Of a DNA stretch of 46,365 nt, positions 1-7,395 are shown one piece after another; position 1 is the first letter of the stretch, and the number at the start of each line of letters is the position of its first letter. The stretch covers positions 1-46,365 of the forward strand of contig JBEKDL010000017.1 in the NCBI GenBank assembly GCA_050014355.1, given 5' to 3'. A program made the translations under genes and the position numbers. This DNA is from Fen-1077 sp050014355 (GTDB taxonomy: Bacteria > Chloroflexota > Dehalococcoidia > Dehalococcoidales > RBG-16-60-22). Under the pieces are notes generated by a model. It did not search any database. It was not told the DNA's origin and worked only from the letters and a program-made list of their open reading frames with translations.

Positions 1-4
1 AGGC

Positions 5-33
5 TTGACACCCAACACCACAGGGACTATACT
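5..33 (+). promoter_or_regulatory. sigma-70 type promoter of the initiator tRNA gene
   Basis: TTGACA (5-10), a 17-base spacer and TATACT (28-33) end 13 bases before the tRNA. This is a near-consensus housekeeping promoter placed to transcribe the tRNA. Confidence 0.8.
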
Positions 34-46
34 TAAAACTGCGCAA

Positions 47-122
<76 letters not shown>

Positions 123-165
123 GTTTTACAAGGCTTCGGCTCTCCGAGGCTCTCAAATACTTCCT

Positions 166-193
166 AAAGCTCGCGAAAGCGGGCTTTTTCTTT
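166..193 (+). terminator. intrinsic terminator behind tRNA-fMet
   Basis: A 9-bp stem (166-174 with 179-187, one G:T pair) closes on a GAAA loop and runs into a T-rich tract. It lies inside the element, so the element brings its own terminator for the tRNA it interrupts. Confidence 0.8.
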
Positions 194-225
194 ATCCTCA
201 AAGCTACCAAGAGGACGCACCACCC

Positions 226-1242
226 ATGATGTCAAACGGGGCAAACAGGCCTTATAATATAATTAGGATGAAAAATAAGGCAAGCGGCTCCAATCTACAA
301 ACCATCCTCACCGACCTGCAAGCGTTGTCGCCAGCAGACCGGCAGGCAATCGCCCAGATGCTTCAATCAGGTCCAGCGAGCATACTTAAAAAGCCCGGCG
401 ATGGTGTTACCGACTGGCAGAGCGAGCTAAGGCTGCGGGGCTTGGCCGAGGGCACCATAGAGCTTTACTCCCGTACTGTCAGGAAGCTATTAGAGCGCTA
501 TCCTGCCCCGACCAACCGAGAGGTCAGGGCTTACCTGGCGGAAAGGCTGAAGGTTGTCACCCCGACCAAAGTTAGAAACGATCAAAAAGCTCTCAAATCA
601 TTTTTCGGCTTCCTAGAGGAGCAAGGGCTGTGGCTGGCAAACCCCGTCAAAGGGATGAAGCTGATGAGAGTAGCGAAGGTTACCCGACAAGCACCACCTG
701 CCGATGACGTAGATAAACTGCTCAAGGCATGGCAGGGGTCAGACCAAAGGTTGAGAGACAGACTGTTAATCGCCATCATCGTGAACACGGGACTTCGCAT
801 CACGGAGGCTTGCTCTATCCTGCGGGATAACCTCGACCTTAAAGAGTGCAAGGTTAAGGTTATGGGGAAAGGGCGAAAGGAACGGACGGCTTACTTCTCC
901 CCTGCCGTGGCAGACTTGCTTCGTGAGTATATCTCTAAGAAGTGCGGAAAGAACGATAAATACCTATTCCCCGCAGACAACAAACTGGGCTATCAGGGAA
1001 TACGCTGTCTTGAAAAGACTTTCAGGCGGATATGCAGTCGCTTAGGCATTAAACCCATCACGCCCCATATGCTCCGCCATTATTTTGCCACTAATGCGCT
1101 AAGGAACGGGGCAAGGATTGAGGTTATCAGCCGTCTGCTAGGTCACTCCTCGGTTGCCATCACCGACCAGGTCTATGTGCATATAGGCGAACAGGAAGCG
1201 GAGGACGAGGCCAGGAAGTATGCTCCATTATCTGGCGACTAA
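226..1242 (+). CDS. tyrosine recombinase / integrase
   Basis: 338-residue site-specific recombinase, the likely enzyme that inserts and excises the element at the tRNA. An N-terminal SAM-like core-binding region (about 60-150: WQSELRLRGLAEGTIELYSR) precedes the catalytic domain. All catalytic residues are present: Arg191 (NTGLRITEA), Lys215 (GKGRK), His281 and Arg284 (HMLRH), His307 (GHSS) and the nucleophile Tyr317 (QVYVH). The open frame continues upstream through the tRNA, which cannot be coding. ATG 226 is chosen because AGAGGA lies 10 bases before it; ATG 268 is an alternative, with TATAAT just upstream of it. The position next to attL is typical of such elements. Confidence 0.93.
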   Translation: MMSNGANRPYNIIRMKNKASGSNLQTILTDLQALSPADRQAIAQMLQSGPASILKKPGDGVTDWQSELRLRGLAEGTIELYSRTVRKLLERYPAPTNREVRAYLAERLKVVTPTKVRNDQKALKSFFGFLEEQGLWLANPVKGMKLMRVAKVTRQAPPADDVDKLLKAWQGSDQRLRDRLLIAIIVNTGLRITEACSILRDNLDLKECKVKVMGKGRKERTAYFSPAVADLLREYISKKCGKNDKYLFPADNKLGYQGIRCLEKTFRRICSRLGIKPITPHMLRHYFATNALRNGARIEVISRLLGHSSVAITDQVYVHIGEQEAEDEARKYAPLSGD

Positions 1243-1250
1243 AACTGCTT

Positions 1251-1297
1251 ATCAGGTTGGCTGGGCTTTATGTCGCTCGGCCAACCTGATTTTTTTG
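1251..1297 (+). terminator. intrinsic terminator of the integrase gene
   Basis: A perfect 10-bp stem (1251-1260 with 1281-1290) is followed by a run of seven T. It begins 8 bases after the integrase stop codon. Confidence 0.88.
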
Positions 1298-1422
1298 TGC
1301 GCCCCATTGTCTACGTCTCATCTGAGAGGGCGCACGTTCGGCGTGGGCTGCTCCCCGCGTTCTTACGAGTATAATTATCATTAGTCGAAAATCGGGGAGA
1401 GAAGCTAGAGGACAAAATACGC

Positions 1423-1451
1423 TTGACAAGTAGACATAAAGATGATATATT
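1423..1451 (+). promoter_or_regulatory. strong promoter driving the leader and XRE regulator gene
   Basis: Perfect TTGACA (1423-1428), 17-base spacer, TATATT (1446-1451). Transcription from about 1458 would read through a roughly 220-base leader before the regulator gene at 1678. Confidence 0.8.
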
Positions 1452-1570
1452 TTAACCATAGAACTTCGTTTTTAGCTGAAATTTAACAACTGAATTAGGG
1501 GTCGTGCAAAGGGGGGTCGGTTTCCCGACTCACCGCGATGTCCCCACCAAGTTAGCAAACTAACGCATGA

Positions 1571-1603
1571 GCACAGTATTCAATTGAGTACTGTGCTTTT
1601 TTT
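1571..1603 (+). terminator. first leader terminator
   Basis: GCACAGTA (1571-1578) pairs with TACTGTGC (1589-1596), followed by seven T. It lies between the promoter at 1423 and the regulator gene, so it would end a short transcript of about 145 bases or act as an attenuator. Confidence 0.8.
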
Positions 1604-1611
1604 ATTTCCGA

Positions 1612-1660
1612 GCAGAACCAACGCATGAGCACAGTATCATCAAATGGTTCTGCTTTTTTA
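1612..1660 (+). terminator. second leader terminator
   Basis: GCAGAACCA (1612-1620) pairs with TGGTTCTGC (1645-1653), followed by six T. Its 24-base loop holds the second copy of an 18-base direct repeat (1620-1637) whose first copy (1562-1579) overlaps the first terminator's left arm. Confidence 0.78.
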
Positions 1661-1677
1661 TTTTCAGGAGGTGAAAC

Positions 1678-1893
1678 ATGGAAAACATCGGCGAGGAACT
1701 ACGGATACGTAGATTACTGAAAAAACTGACACAAACAGAAGTAAGTAAATCAGCGGGTATTACTCAAATAGCGATAAGCAATATCGAGAGGGGCTTGCAC
1801 AACCCGACACCAAGGACAATCGCCCGGATACGTCATGCTATCGATAAACTGCCCGCGAAGGAGGTTAAAAATGATGTAAAAACAACTGAATAA
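1678..1893 (+). CDS. small XRE-family helix-turn-helix regulator
   Basis: 71-residue protein that is almost entirely one Cro/C1-type HTH: LRIRRLLKKLTQTEVSKSAG (helices 1-2), then ITQIAISNIERG, the recognition helix pattern, then the PTPRTIARIRHAI helix. It starts at ATG after a strong AGGAGGTG site (spacing 5). Proteins of this kind are usual repressors or switches of integrative elements. Its position behind a two-terminator leader suggests expression control at the RNA level as well. No dimerisation or sensor domain is present; the target is unknown. Confidence 0.85.
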   Translation: MENIGEELRIRRLLKKLTQTEVSKSAGITQIAISNIERGLHNPTPRTIARIRHAIDKLPAKEVKNDVKTTE

Positions 1894-1922
1894 ATCGTCA
1901 AAGAAAATAATTGGAGGAAAAA

Positions 1923-2429
1923 ATGAGTTACACAAATCAAGATTATCCATACTTAGCAGATGAAGACAGGCGGTTCGCTCAAGCCTTCCGCATCTCCGAG
2001 GACGAATTCTTTGGAATGGCTGGGGGCTTGAAGGCGTACACTCAGTTCAGGTTAAATCGTGACGAAGCGCGCCAGGCATCGGTGGAAACGGAGACAGGAG
2101 AGCGACAGGAATTCAGCGTGCCAACCCTTCCCGATAATGTCAACGACGCAATGAAGGGCATAGCGCTCCCCGGAGTCAACGAAAAGGATTTGGCACGTCT
2201 GGTTCTGGAAGATCAGATAAAACAGGTGGCGGGGATTCTGGATGGCATTGGGGCGGGGAAAATGGTCAAGGAACAAGCCGATACACAGCAAAGGTATAAA
2301 GCAGAAAGTAAGGCTAGCGAGTTAAAGAGAATCGCCGCCAATAATCCTTATGGTTTCCCCACTGATAGCCAGTCCGCCAAAGATTGGGCTGAAACCCAAT
2401 ACCAGCTCCGATATGGAGTGAAACCATGA
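1923..2429 (+). CDS. hypothetical protein, coupled to the next gene
   Basis: 168-residue soluble protein of unknown function. No motif was recognised. It is charged and rich in Asp, Glu, Arg and Gln, with predicted helices (DLARLVLEDQIKQVAGILDG) and an aromatic start (YTNQDYPYLADEDRRF). The start is the ATG at 1923 after TTGGAGG; an earlier TTG at 1911 overlaps that ribosome site. Its stop overlaps the next start (ATGA, 2426-2429), so both are probably co-translated and may act together. It lies 29 bases after the XRE gene, in a likely three-gene unit. Confidence 0.75.
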   Translation: MSYTNQDYPYLADEDRRFAQAFRISEDEFFGMAGGLKAYTQFRLNRDEARQASVETETGERQEFSVPTLPDNVNDAMKGIALPGVNEKDLARLVLEDQIKQVAGILDGIGAGKMVKEQADTQQRYKAESKASELKRIAANNPYGFPTDSQSAKDWAETQYQLRYGVKP

Positions 2430-2956
2430 GTTCTTCACTTGCCGAAAAACTTGACGCGTTAGCTGCTGCCTTTTCAAATATTAAGTTCAGCTCCTGCAGC
2501 AACCTAGACGCCTTTACCTTCAAGGTGAGCCGCGAGAACCACTCCGTGATTTTTAAGCATGGTGAACTTGAGGTCAAGGTCGGTAACTTCAAGTTAATGG
2601 ATGGCAACGAGTGGTTTCAAAAAGAACCGAAAGCGATGCCGGTCATAGACGACTATGCGAGATGCCGCCGACTCTGGTACGAAGCTGACGTTAAGTTCTC
2701 GGTGGGAAAAATCAAAAACAGTAAGAGCTTGCCTTTGGGCTATGCAACATATCGGGATTCACTGGTTGCGCCCCTGGGCACAATGCCGGAAAGGATGGTA
2801 ATCAACGACCTGCTTTTTAAAATTGAACAATGGCTTGCTTCTACCTTTGGGGAGGAGCTTTTCAGCCCTCAAATCAGTAAAAACACTGTCAGAGACATGG
2901 ACAGTCGCTCGGATTCATTAGGGAGGAGAATCATCCGGGCATTAGGTCTGAGTTGA
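2426..2956 (+). CDS. hypothetical protein, second of a coupled pair
   Basis: 176-residue soluble protein without a recognised domain. It shares an ATGA overlap with the upstream gene. The N-terminal half reads as alternating strands (AFTFKVSRENHSVIFKHGELEVKVGNF), the C-terminal half as helices with a conserved-looking aromatic patch (RCRRLWYEADVKF). No signal peptide or membrane segment. Its context, an element cargo gene coupled to another unknown, suggests a shared role, but none can be named. Confidence 0.72.
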   Translation: MSSSLAEKLDALAAAFSNIKFSSCSNLDAFTFKVSRENHSVIFKHGELEVKVGNFKLMDGNEWFQKEPKAMPVIDDYARCRRLWYEADVKFSVGKIKNSKSLPLGYATYRDSLVAPLGTMPERMVINDLLFKIEQWLASTFGEELFSPQISKNTVRDMDSRSDSLGRRIIRALGLS

Positions 2957-3262
2957 AGAATTCTCGATGCTCGTCGGAGGTTCCGTTCCCTCCGGCGGGT
3001 ACATTAACCTCCTTTGGATTGGGGCGGTGGGGGGCTTTATCTCCCCTCCCCCGCCCCTGAAGGAATTCACGACGCTCCGGTCTTCCTAACCGGGGCACTA
3101 TGGATACGGAGGGCTGGACTGGGGGAAATAGCGACAAATTCGTCGAGCACCCCTACCGAATGCGGCCGCTAGCTCAAACGGTCTTAGCAGTCCAGAAATC
3201 AGGGAGGGGTTACTCCACCCCTCTCCCCTCCCCAAAAATCACAATAAGAAAGAGGTAATAAA
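2957..3262. other. non-coding, G/C-rich structured interval
   Basis: No convincing gene. The stretch contains several strong inverted repeats: CGGAGG/CCTCCG (about 2980-2995), a long G-run/C-run hairpin (about 3021-3056, GGGGCGG against CCGCCCC), CCGG-loop-CCGG (about 3078-3093) and a GGGAGGGG/CCCCTCTCCC hairpin (about 3201-3229). It is much richer in G and C runs than the rest of the element. It could be an RNA gene, an origin or a leader of the next gene. Confidence 0.45.
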
Positions 3263-3859
3263 ATGAAAATCACGATAAAGCTACGCAATCAGGATAAACC
3301 AACTGTCATTGATAACGTTCAGGTCGCCCAGCAGCGAGTACCGATGTATCTGATAACCTGTGGCGAGACGCATTATCGCTACGCGATGGACGGCATCGAG
3401 TGGGTAAAAGAGGAAGGGGTCAAGTCTATTGCCGAGGGTCATGTATGCGCCAGTGAGGCCGATGCACCCGAACCTGAAACAGGGGATACCAGCTCCCCCT
3501 CAAAAAAGACACCTTACCGCCATACCGGAGCTAAAAAGGTCAACATCGACCTATCCCTATTGGAAGGGAAACTAGACCTAGGGGATGGGAAGTCATATTC
3601 GGGTGAGACCTATAGCATGGGGGAGATTGGAACTAGAATTGGGAAAATATTAGGAATTGGCGAGACACAAAGCTATAAGATAGTAAATCAGCTAATTGCT
3701 GAACGGAAAATCAGGCGCTCCAAAGACATCGACGTCAAGGGGAGAAAATGTTATGAGGTGGTCGACCCTGTTCTGAACCCAAATTTTAATGAAGTAATTA
3801 GAGACTTGCCAAGCATGAATATGTCGCTTGAGGAATATCTTAATAAGGAATACTACTAG
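3263..3859 (+). CDS. hypothetical protein with probable winged-helix C-terminal region
   Basis: 198 residues. Residues 1-55 look like a small beta domain (MKITIKLRNQDKPTVIDNVQ). A polar linker (about 62-90, rich in Glu, Pro and Ser) leads to a C-terminal region (about 118-172: GEIGTRIGKILGIGETQSYKI, then QLIAERKIRR and KGRKCYEV) that has the helix-turn-helix plus wing pattern of DNA-binding proteins. ATG follows AGAGGT. It stands alone between two non-coding stretches, so it may be an element regulator; the function is not identified. Confidence 0.68.
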   Translation: MKITIKLRNQDKPTVIDNVQVAQQRVPMYLITCGETHYRYAMDGIEWVKEEGVKSIAEGHVCASEADAPEPETGDTSSPSKKTPYRHTGAKKVNIDLSLLEGKLDLGDGKSYSGETYSMGEIGTRIGKILGIGETQSYKIVNQLIAERKIRRSKDIDVKGRKCYEVVDPVLNPNFNEVIRDLPSMNMSLEEYLNKEYY

Positions 3860-3865
3860 CATCAC

Positions 3866-3928
3866 CTGTGAAAAAATGAAAAAACGACTAATACTATAGA
3901 GTATTACATACCTTTCATTTTTTCATAA
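3866..3928 (+). terminator. hairpin downstream of the 3263 gene
   Basis: A perfect 13-bp inverted repeat (3869-3881 with 3913-3925), A-rich on the left and T-rich on the right, starts 10 bases after the stop codon. The T-rich right arm could itself serve as the terminator tract, in either direction. Confidence 0.5.
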
Positions 3929-4000
3929 GAAAAAAATGAAATAGGGATACCAAAAATAGGCTCGCTACCGCTTCGCTATTTTTGTTCTCCCTTTGATTGT

Positions 4001-4153
4001 ATGAAAACCTGTAAAGCCTGCGGAGTAACCTTTGGAACCTACCTTCAATTGGCGGGGCATATTCTGGTAATGAAAGATGCCGCCCACCGGGGCCACAAAC
4101 GATGGGCGGTATCCTTCCTATCTGGCAAGGGACGGTTCCGGCGGAAACCTTGA
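4001..4153 (+). CDS. possible small C2H2-like zinc-finger protein
   Basis: 50-residue frame. Cys4 and Cys7 (CKACG) are followed by FGTYLQLAGH with His20 and further histidines at 29 and 32, the spacing of a single C2H2-type finger, and then a basic tail (GKGRFRRKP). Such small zinc-finger proteins occur on bacterial mobile elements. No ribosome binding site is visible before the ATG, and an overlapping minus-strand frame exists, so this call is tentative. Confidence 0.4.
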   Translation: MKTCKACGVTFGTYLQLAGHILVMKDAAHRGHKRWAVSFLSGKGRFRRKP

Positions 4154-4534
4154 ACCTATCACCGAAACATCTTGGACTTCTGATATAGCGTCTCAGCGCG
4201 TCCCCACTGACAGGGCCGATAATCAGGTCCAACACCGGAAGTTTTCTTCCTGTTTGTAACGCCGGGCTGTTCCCCGCCACCTCTCCTGCTTCCATGCCTA
4301 AATTCACATAATGCGCTTGGTGGCATGGCTGTCAGTTCCATCAGTTTGCTAGGTTCTAAAGGCTGGGGATTACACTCAAAAGGAACCGCCCATTGTGCTT
4401 CTCGGTGCCACAAACCAGCGGTCATGGCTCCAAAGACTTTCGCCAGTTCGCTAGGAATTATGCAACCGTGTGGCTGTTCGCCTGCGACAACGTCAGTGAG
4501 AAATTTTTTATGGAAAAATAACTTTTTATAATTT
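4154..4534. other. interval without a convincing gene
   Basis: Open frames here lack ribosome sites and recognisable domains. The interval lies just beyond the 3' end of the reverse transcriptase gene on the minus strand. I see no clear terminator or repeat; a structured RNA cannot be excluded. Confidence 0.35.
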
Positions 4535-6130
4535 CTATTGTTTCGATTTCTTTTTAGAGAGTATAAATGAGGCTATTGATTTTTCGATAATGTCACCGCC
4601 AGATGCAACAGTTTTAACTAATGGTTGCATTTCGTCTAATGGTAGAATAGACGAGGAATAGAGGACTGCCCTTTTGTCCCAGGGTCCTAAACCATCAATT
4701 TTATCTCGGAAACTCCTGACCCAGGTTGTGTCTTTTCGTCTTAATGAAATTAGAGCTTGTCCTCTGATAGATGATATATTATCGTAATTAGCTGGTAAAC
4801 CTATTCTATTGAAACTGTCGTTCTGTAGTAAATGGGATAACCATATATTTATGAACGGCTGGTTCATTAAAAAATGAGAGTAAAGACTCTCAAACTCGGT
4901 TTTGTACTTGGACACGGTTTTATCATTAACGACGGCATTTAAATAGATTACCGATTCTCTAATTACTGGCCTAATCTTATAGAAGTGCTCTAACAACAGA
5001 GGGACTATATTGCGGATACGATATTTAGCAGATTGACGAAGCACATGTCTTAGAAGCCCGTAGTCTATTGGTGCAGCTAATGCTTTTTTGAACAATTCAT
5101 AATAAGTTGATGATAGGAGCTTCAATTGTTCCTGGCTCAATATTTTTACTAGGGTCTTTTCGTATTCCTCATCATAATTAAAATCATCACTATACTCCGG
5201 GAGATTTTCTACTAATTCATACATTTTCTCAGCGGCTAATTCCTCGGCTTTAGACATCAAAGTGGTTTTCTCTATTTTTCTCTCGTCTTTCATATACTTT
5301 TCAAGAAAAACCTTTACGGGTATTGTCTCAGTCTTTTCACCTGAAAATACAAGTCTGTGACTAGAATATAGAAAAAAAGTAAGATCGTGAAGCGCATGTA
5401 TGGCATCCTCAGCATTATTAAAAAACATTCTAATATCATCTACGTATCTTACGAATTTATTTGTATATTCCAATATTTTTTTGTCAATGCTGCCCATTAT
5501 TAACTCGGCAAGTATTATACTTGGAGCCGGGCCAACGGGAATACCCCTTGAAGTCTTTTTATTAAGAGATAATAAGAAGTTCTCAATTATTTTTGCTTGT
5601 CCAGAATACTTTCTACCGCCAGCTTCTTCAATTAGGTTATTAATCCTATGGGTGTAAATTTGGTTATAAAAGTCAGTAACATCAGCTACAACTACCCAAC
5701 CTCTTTTGAATTCGTTGGCAAGTTCTTCTGTTCGAGAAATAAAAATGTCCCATCCCTTATCAGCAGAAAAAAAGGAGCCTTCCTTATCCGGTTTAATTCT
5801 ATAAGAGCAGACGATATTCTGTGATTCTGGTATTCGGTATCGTTCAATAATTTCGCATACTTCTCTGATGAGGGATGTATATATAAGAGAGTCACAAGGT
5901 TCAAGTTGGTGTGCAACGCGATAGTTACCATTTGGTTTTGGGGCTAGACATATCATAGGTGATTTCGCCTCATATTCCTCTAAATCAAGCGATAGCAAAT
6001 AGCGTTTAACCTCTTCCCAATTGTGTGATATCGCTTGGAATTCAAAGATTTTTGGATAAAAATCGCTATGTGAATATTTTTGAAGGTGTTTTAAGGCCCA
6101 TTCGAGGTAATTTTCTTTTAGTCTTATCAT
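4535..6130 (-). CDS. reverse transcriptase of the Abi/UG (defence-associated) type
   Basis: 531 residues. The reverse transcriptase core occupies about 50-300: an early motif SLIYTSLIREVCEIIERYRI leading to the CSYR region, motif A VVVADVTDFYNQIY (Asp150, Asp153), motif B GIPVGPAPS (196-204) and the catalytic YVDD (229-232). There is no maturase X or HNH domain, so it is not a group II intron protein. The remaining 230 residues are a helical, HEAT-like region (LLRHVLRQSAKYRIRNIVPL and similar), as in Abi and UG/DRT reverse transcriptases involved in phage defence. It is last in a five-gene minus-strand operon. ATG 6130 is chosen; TTG 6151 is possible, and neither has a good ribosome site. Confidence 0.85.
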   Translation of the reverse strand: MIRLKENYLEWALKHLQKYSHSDFYPKIFEFQAISHNWEEVKRYLLSLDLEEYEAKSPMICLAPKPNGNYRVAHQLEPCDSLIYTSLIREVCEIIERYRIPESQNIVCSYRIKPDKEGSFFSADKGWDIFISRTEELANEFKRGWVVVADVTDFYNQIYTHRINNLIEEAGGRKYSGQAKIIENFLLSLNKKTSRGIPVGPAPSIILAELIMGSIDKKILEYTNKFVRYVDDIRMFFNNAEDAIHALHDLTFFLYSSHRLVFSGEKTETIPVKVFLEKYMKDERKIEKTTLMSKAEELAAEKMYELVENLPEYSDDFNYDEEYEKTLVKILSQEQLKLLSSTYYELFKKALAAPIDYGLLRHVLRQSAKYRIRNIVPLLLEHFYKIRPVIRESVIYLNAVVNDKTVSKYKTEFESLYSHFLMNQPFINIWLSHLLQNDSFNRIGLPANYDNISSIRGQALISLRRKDTTWVRSFRDKIDGLGPWDKRAVLYSSSILPLDEMQPLVKTVASGGDIIEKSIASFILSKKKSKQ

Positions 6131-6163
6131 ACTTTTTTGTCTTGGGAGCAAACAATTAGATTT

Positions 6164-6301
6164 CTATTTGTGCCTTGTTTCCCCTGGCTGCGTCAAACCC
6201 TTTTGAGCGTGGTCTGCTAGTTGGGGGTCACTTTGCCTTGGCGGTACAGGTCGGCTTTCGGGTTTAGGTTGTCCTTGTGGTTGGCTCGGTTTATCTGCCA
6301 T
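6164..6301 (-). CDS. tiny proline-rich protein, PVPPR family copy 2
   Basis: 45 residues, hydrophilic: MADKPSQPQGQPKPESRPVP, then PRQSDPQL. It shares the core P-[DE]-x-[KR]-PVPPR-x-x-DP-[EQ]-L with the gene just upstream (6305-6439), so the two are probably a tandem duplication. ATG follows AAGGT with good spacing, and the site overlaps the upstream stop codon. It lies 33 bases before the reverse transcriptase start. It is likely disordered; function unknown. Confidence 0.62.
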   Translation of the reverse strand: MADKPSQPQGQPKPESRPVPPRQSDPQLADHAQKGLTQPGETRHK

Positions 6302-6304
6302 AAT

Positions 6305-6439
6305 CTACCTTCCAATTCCAAATTGTTTATCTCGTATTTTGTCGCTTGATTCAACTTTCTGACCTAACTCAGGGTCATTGGTTCGTGGCGGTACCGGCTT
6401 CTTATCGGGTTTATCCTGATTTCCTTTCTTTTTCGTCAT
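6305..6439 (-). CDS. tiny proline-rich protein, PVPPR family copy 1
   Basis: 44 residues: a basic start (MTKKKGNQDKPDKKPVPPRT) and NDPELGQKV, then a charged tail. It is a paralogue of the next gene in the operon. Its ribosome site AGAGG lies 6 bases before ATG. The gene fits exactly between its neighbours (9 bases from the upstream stop, 3 bases to the next start), which supports translation. Basic, probably disordered; it could bind RNA or act as a short adaptor, but nothing shows this directly. Confidence 0.62.
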   Translation of the reverse strand: MTKKKGNQDKPDKKPVPPRTNDPELGQKVESSDKIRDKQFGIGR

Positions 6440-6448
6440 AGTTACCTC

Positions 6449-6925
6449 TTACCAAATAATCGTTCCAATCCAAATAGCTAACAATGCCAATCCTATCAAC
6501 AATAGGATATATGAGTATTTAATGAGGCGAAATAGTTTATCCAATAACTTCTGGTTTTTATCTACTGCCCTTAGACATTCATCAATAACATTGAGTTTAC
6601 TGTGTTCTGTATCCTGCACGATATAATAATCCCGCAAACGATCTAAGTTAGGCGGTCTGTCCCAAGTGATTATGTACATAGGCACGAAGGACATAACCAG
6701 AGATACAAAAATCGGCACTAAAGCAGTCTTGGCTAAGACTAAGTTGTCTGCCGTGTGTGACTTATCAAGAAGGTTCGTAACCAGTAGTGTGAATATGACA
6801 CCAGCAACGCCTAACAATATACCCGACTTATTGTTAAGACCATCGAGTTGTTCAAATTGGAAGTCCAATCTTCTTCTTGCTTCATCAAGGACTATATCTA
6901 TGCTCGGTAATTCTTGGTCTGCCAT
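6449..6925 (-). CDS. small membrane protein with N-terminal helix and three membrane segments
   Basis: 158 residues. A charged helix (SIDIVLDEARRRLDFQFEQL) leads directly into GLNNKSGILLGVAGVIFTLL (membrane segment 1), followed by a segment near 55-75 (LVPIFVSLVMSFVPMYII), a soluble stretch and a last segment near 135-158. The pattern of a coiled helix, DxLxxKxxxLLG and membrane helices is seen in several membrane proteins found beside bacterial defence genes, such as Pycsar-TM and SLATT-like effectors; that link is inference. The start ATG 6925 follows GAGG. The gene is second in the reverse transcriptase operon, 16 bases after the previous stop. Confidence 0.75.
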   Translation of the reverse strand: MADQELPSIDIVLDEARRRLDFQFEQLDGLNNKSGILLGVAGVIFTLLVTNLLDKSHTADNLVLAKTALVPIFVSLVMSFVPMYIITWDRPPNLDRLRDYYIVQDTEHSKLNVIDECLRAVDKNQKLLDKLFRLIKYSYILLLIGLALLAIWIGTIIW

Positions 6926-6941
6926 AGCCAACCTCAATTGG

Positions 6942-7277
6942 TCAATCCTTTATAAAGAATTTTGTCAGGAAGCCCATTAGATAGCCGAAGGCAGTTCCGT
7001 AAAAGAAAATAACCGCAGAAGCATCCATGACTTTCATAAAAGCCATGACCGTGAGTAGAATTATGAGTAAGAACAGCATCCCTCCGAAAACAAACATAAT
7101 GTCACGACGAGCCTGTCTGCCTTCTTTCTGGAAAGGTTTGACGAAAGCACCCATAATTTGCTCTACCTTACTTGGGTCAAGTTCGTTGATTGTTTCAGCT
7201 AGACTTTTCTGTCTAGGTGTTTCAGGCGGCGTTGCGTTATCGGGATGCATTGGAAGTTGTTCGTTTTGTTCAACCAT
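6942..7277 (-). CDS. small two-helix membrane protein, first gene of the reverse transcriptase operon
   Basis: 111 residues. A soluble, Pro-rich start (MVEQNEQLPMHPDNATPPET) and a helix (SLAETINELDPSKVEQIMGAF) precede two membrane segments (about 60-80 FVFGGMLFLLIILLTVMAF and 86-106 ASAVIFFYGTAFGYLMGFL). ATG 7277 has the site AGAGGGGTGA. The gene sits 14 bases downstream of the predicted start point of a strong promoter, so it heads the operon. It does not match a family I know. Confidence 0.72.
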   Translation of the reverse strand: MVEQNEQLPMHPDNATPPETPRQKSLAETINELDPSKVEQIMGAFVKPFQKEGRQARRDIMFVFGGMLFLLIILLTVMAFMKVMDASAVIFFYGTAFGYLMGFLTKFFIKD

Positions 7278-7298
7278 AATCTCACCCCTCTTGGCAGG

Positions 7299-7327
7299 AT
7301 TGTAATACCTGTTTGGACTTATGTCAA
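7299..7327 (-). promoter_or_regulatory. promoter of the reverse transcriptase operon
   Basis: On the minus strand TTGACA (7327-7322), a 17-base spacer and TACAAT (7304-7299) form a near-consensus promoter about 22 bases before the first start codon. The whole minus-strand set down to 4535 can be read from it. Confidence 0.82.
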
Positions 7328-7343
7328 TTGTGGGTTGTCCATA

Positions 7344-7352
7344 TGGTATAAT
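7344..7352 (+). promoter_or_regulatory. extended -10 promoter of the 7396 gene
   Basis: TGG directly before TATAAT (7347-7352) matches an extended -10 element; the -35 region is weak. It lies 43 bases before ATG 7396 and is divergent from, and adjacent to, the operon promoter at 7299-7327, so one regulator could act on both. Confidence 0.6.
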
Positions 7353-7395
7353 ATGCCCAAGAAAATGAAGTTGCACTAGGTAGGGGGCGTCGAAA

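Noticed and set aside
3915..4307. 130-residue minus-strand frame
   Set aside because: No ribosome site, no recognisable domain, and it runs across the AT-rich hairpin and the zinc-finger frame.
4325..4531. 68-residue plus-strand frame near the RT gene
   Set aside because: Composition looks random and no start signal is present.
4535..6130. Group II intron or retron as the source of the reverse transcriptase
   Set aside because: No maturase X or HNH domain, no intron domain V-like hairpin seen downstream, and the C-terminal half is helical repeats; the retron NAXXH/VTG-type features were not found.
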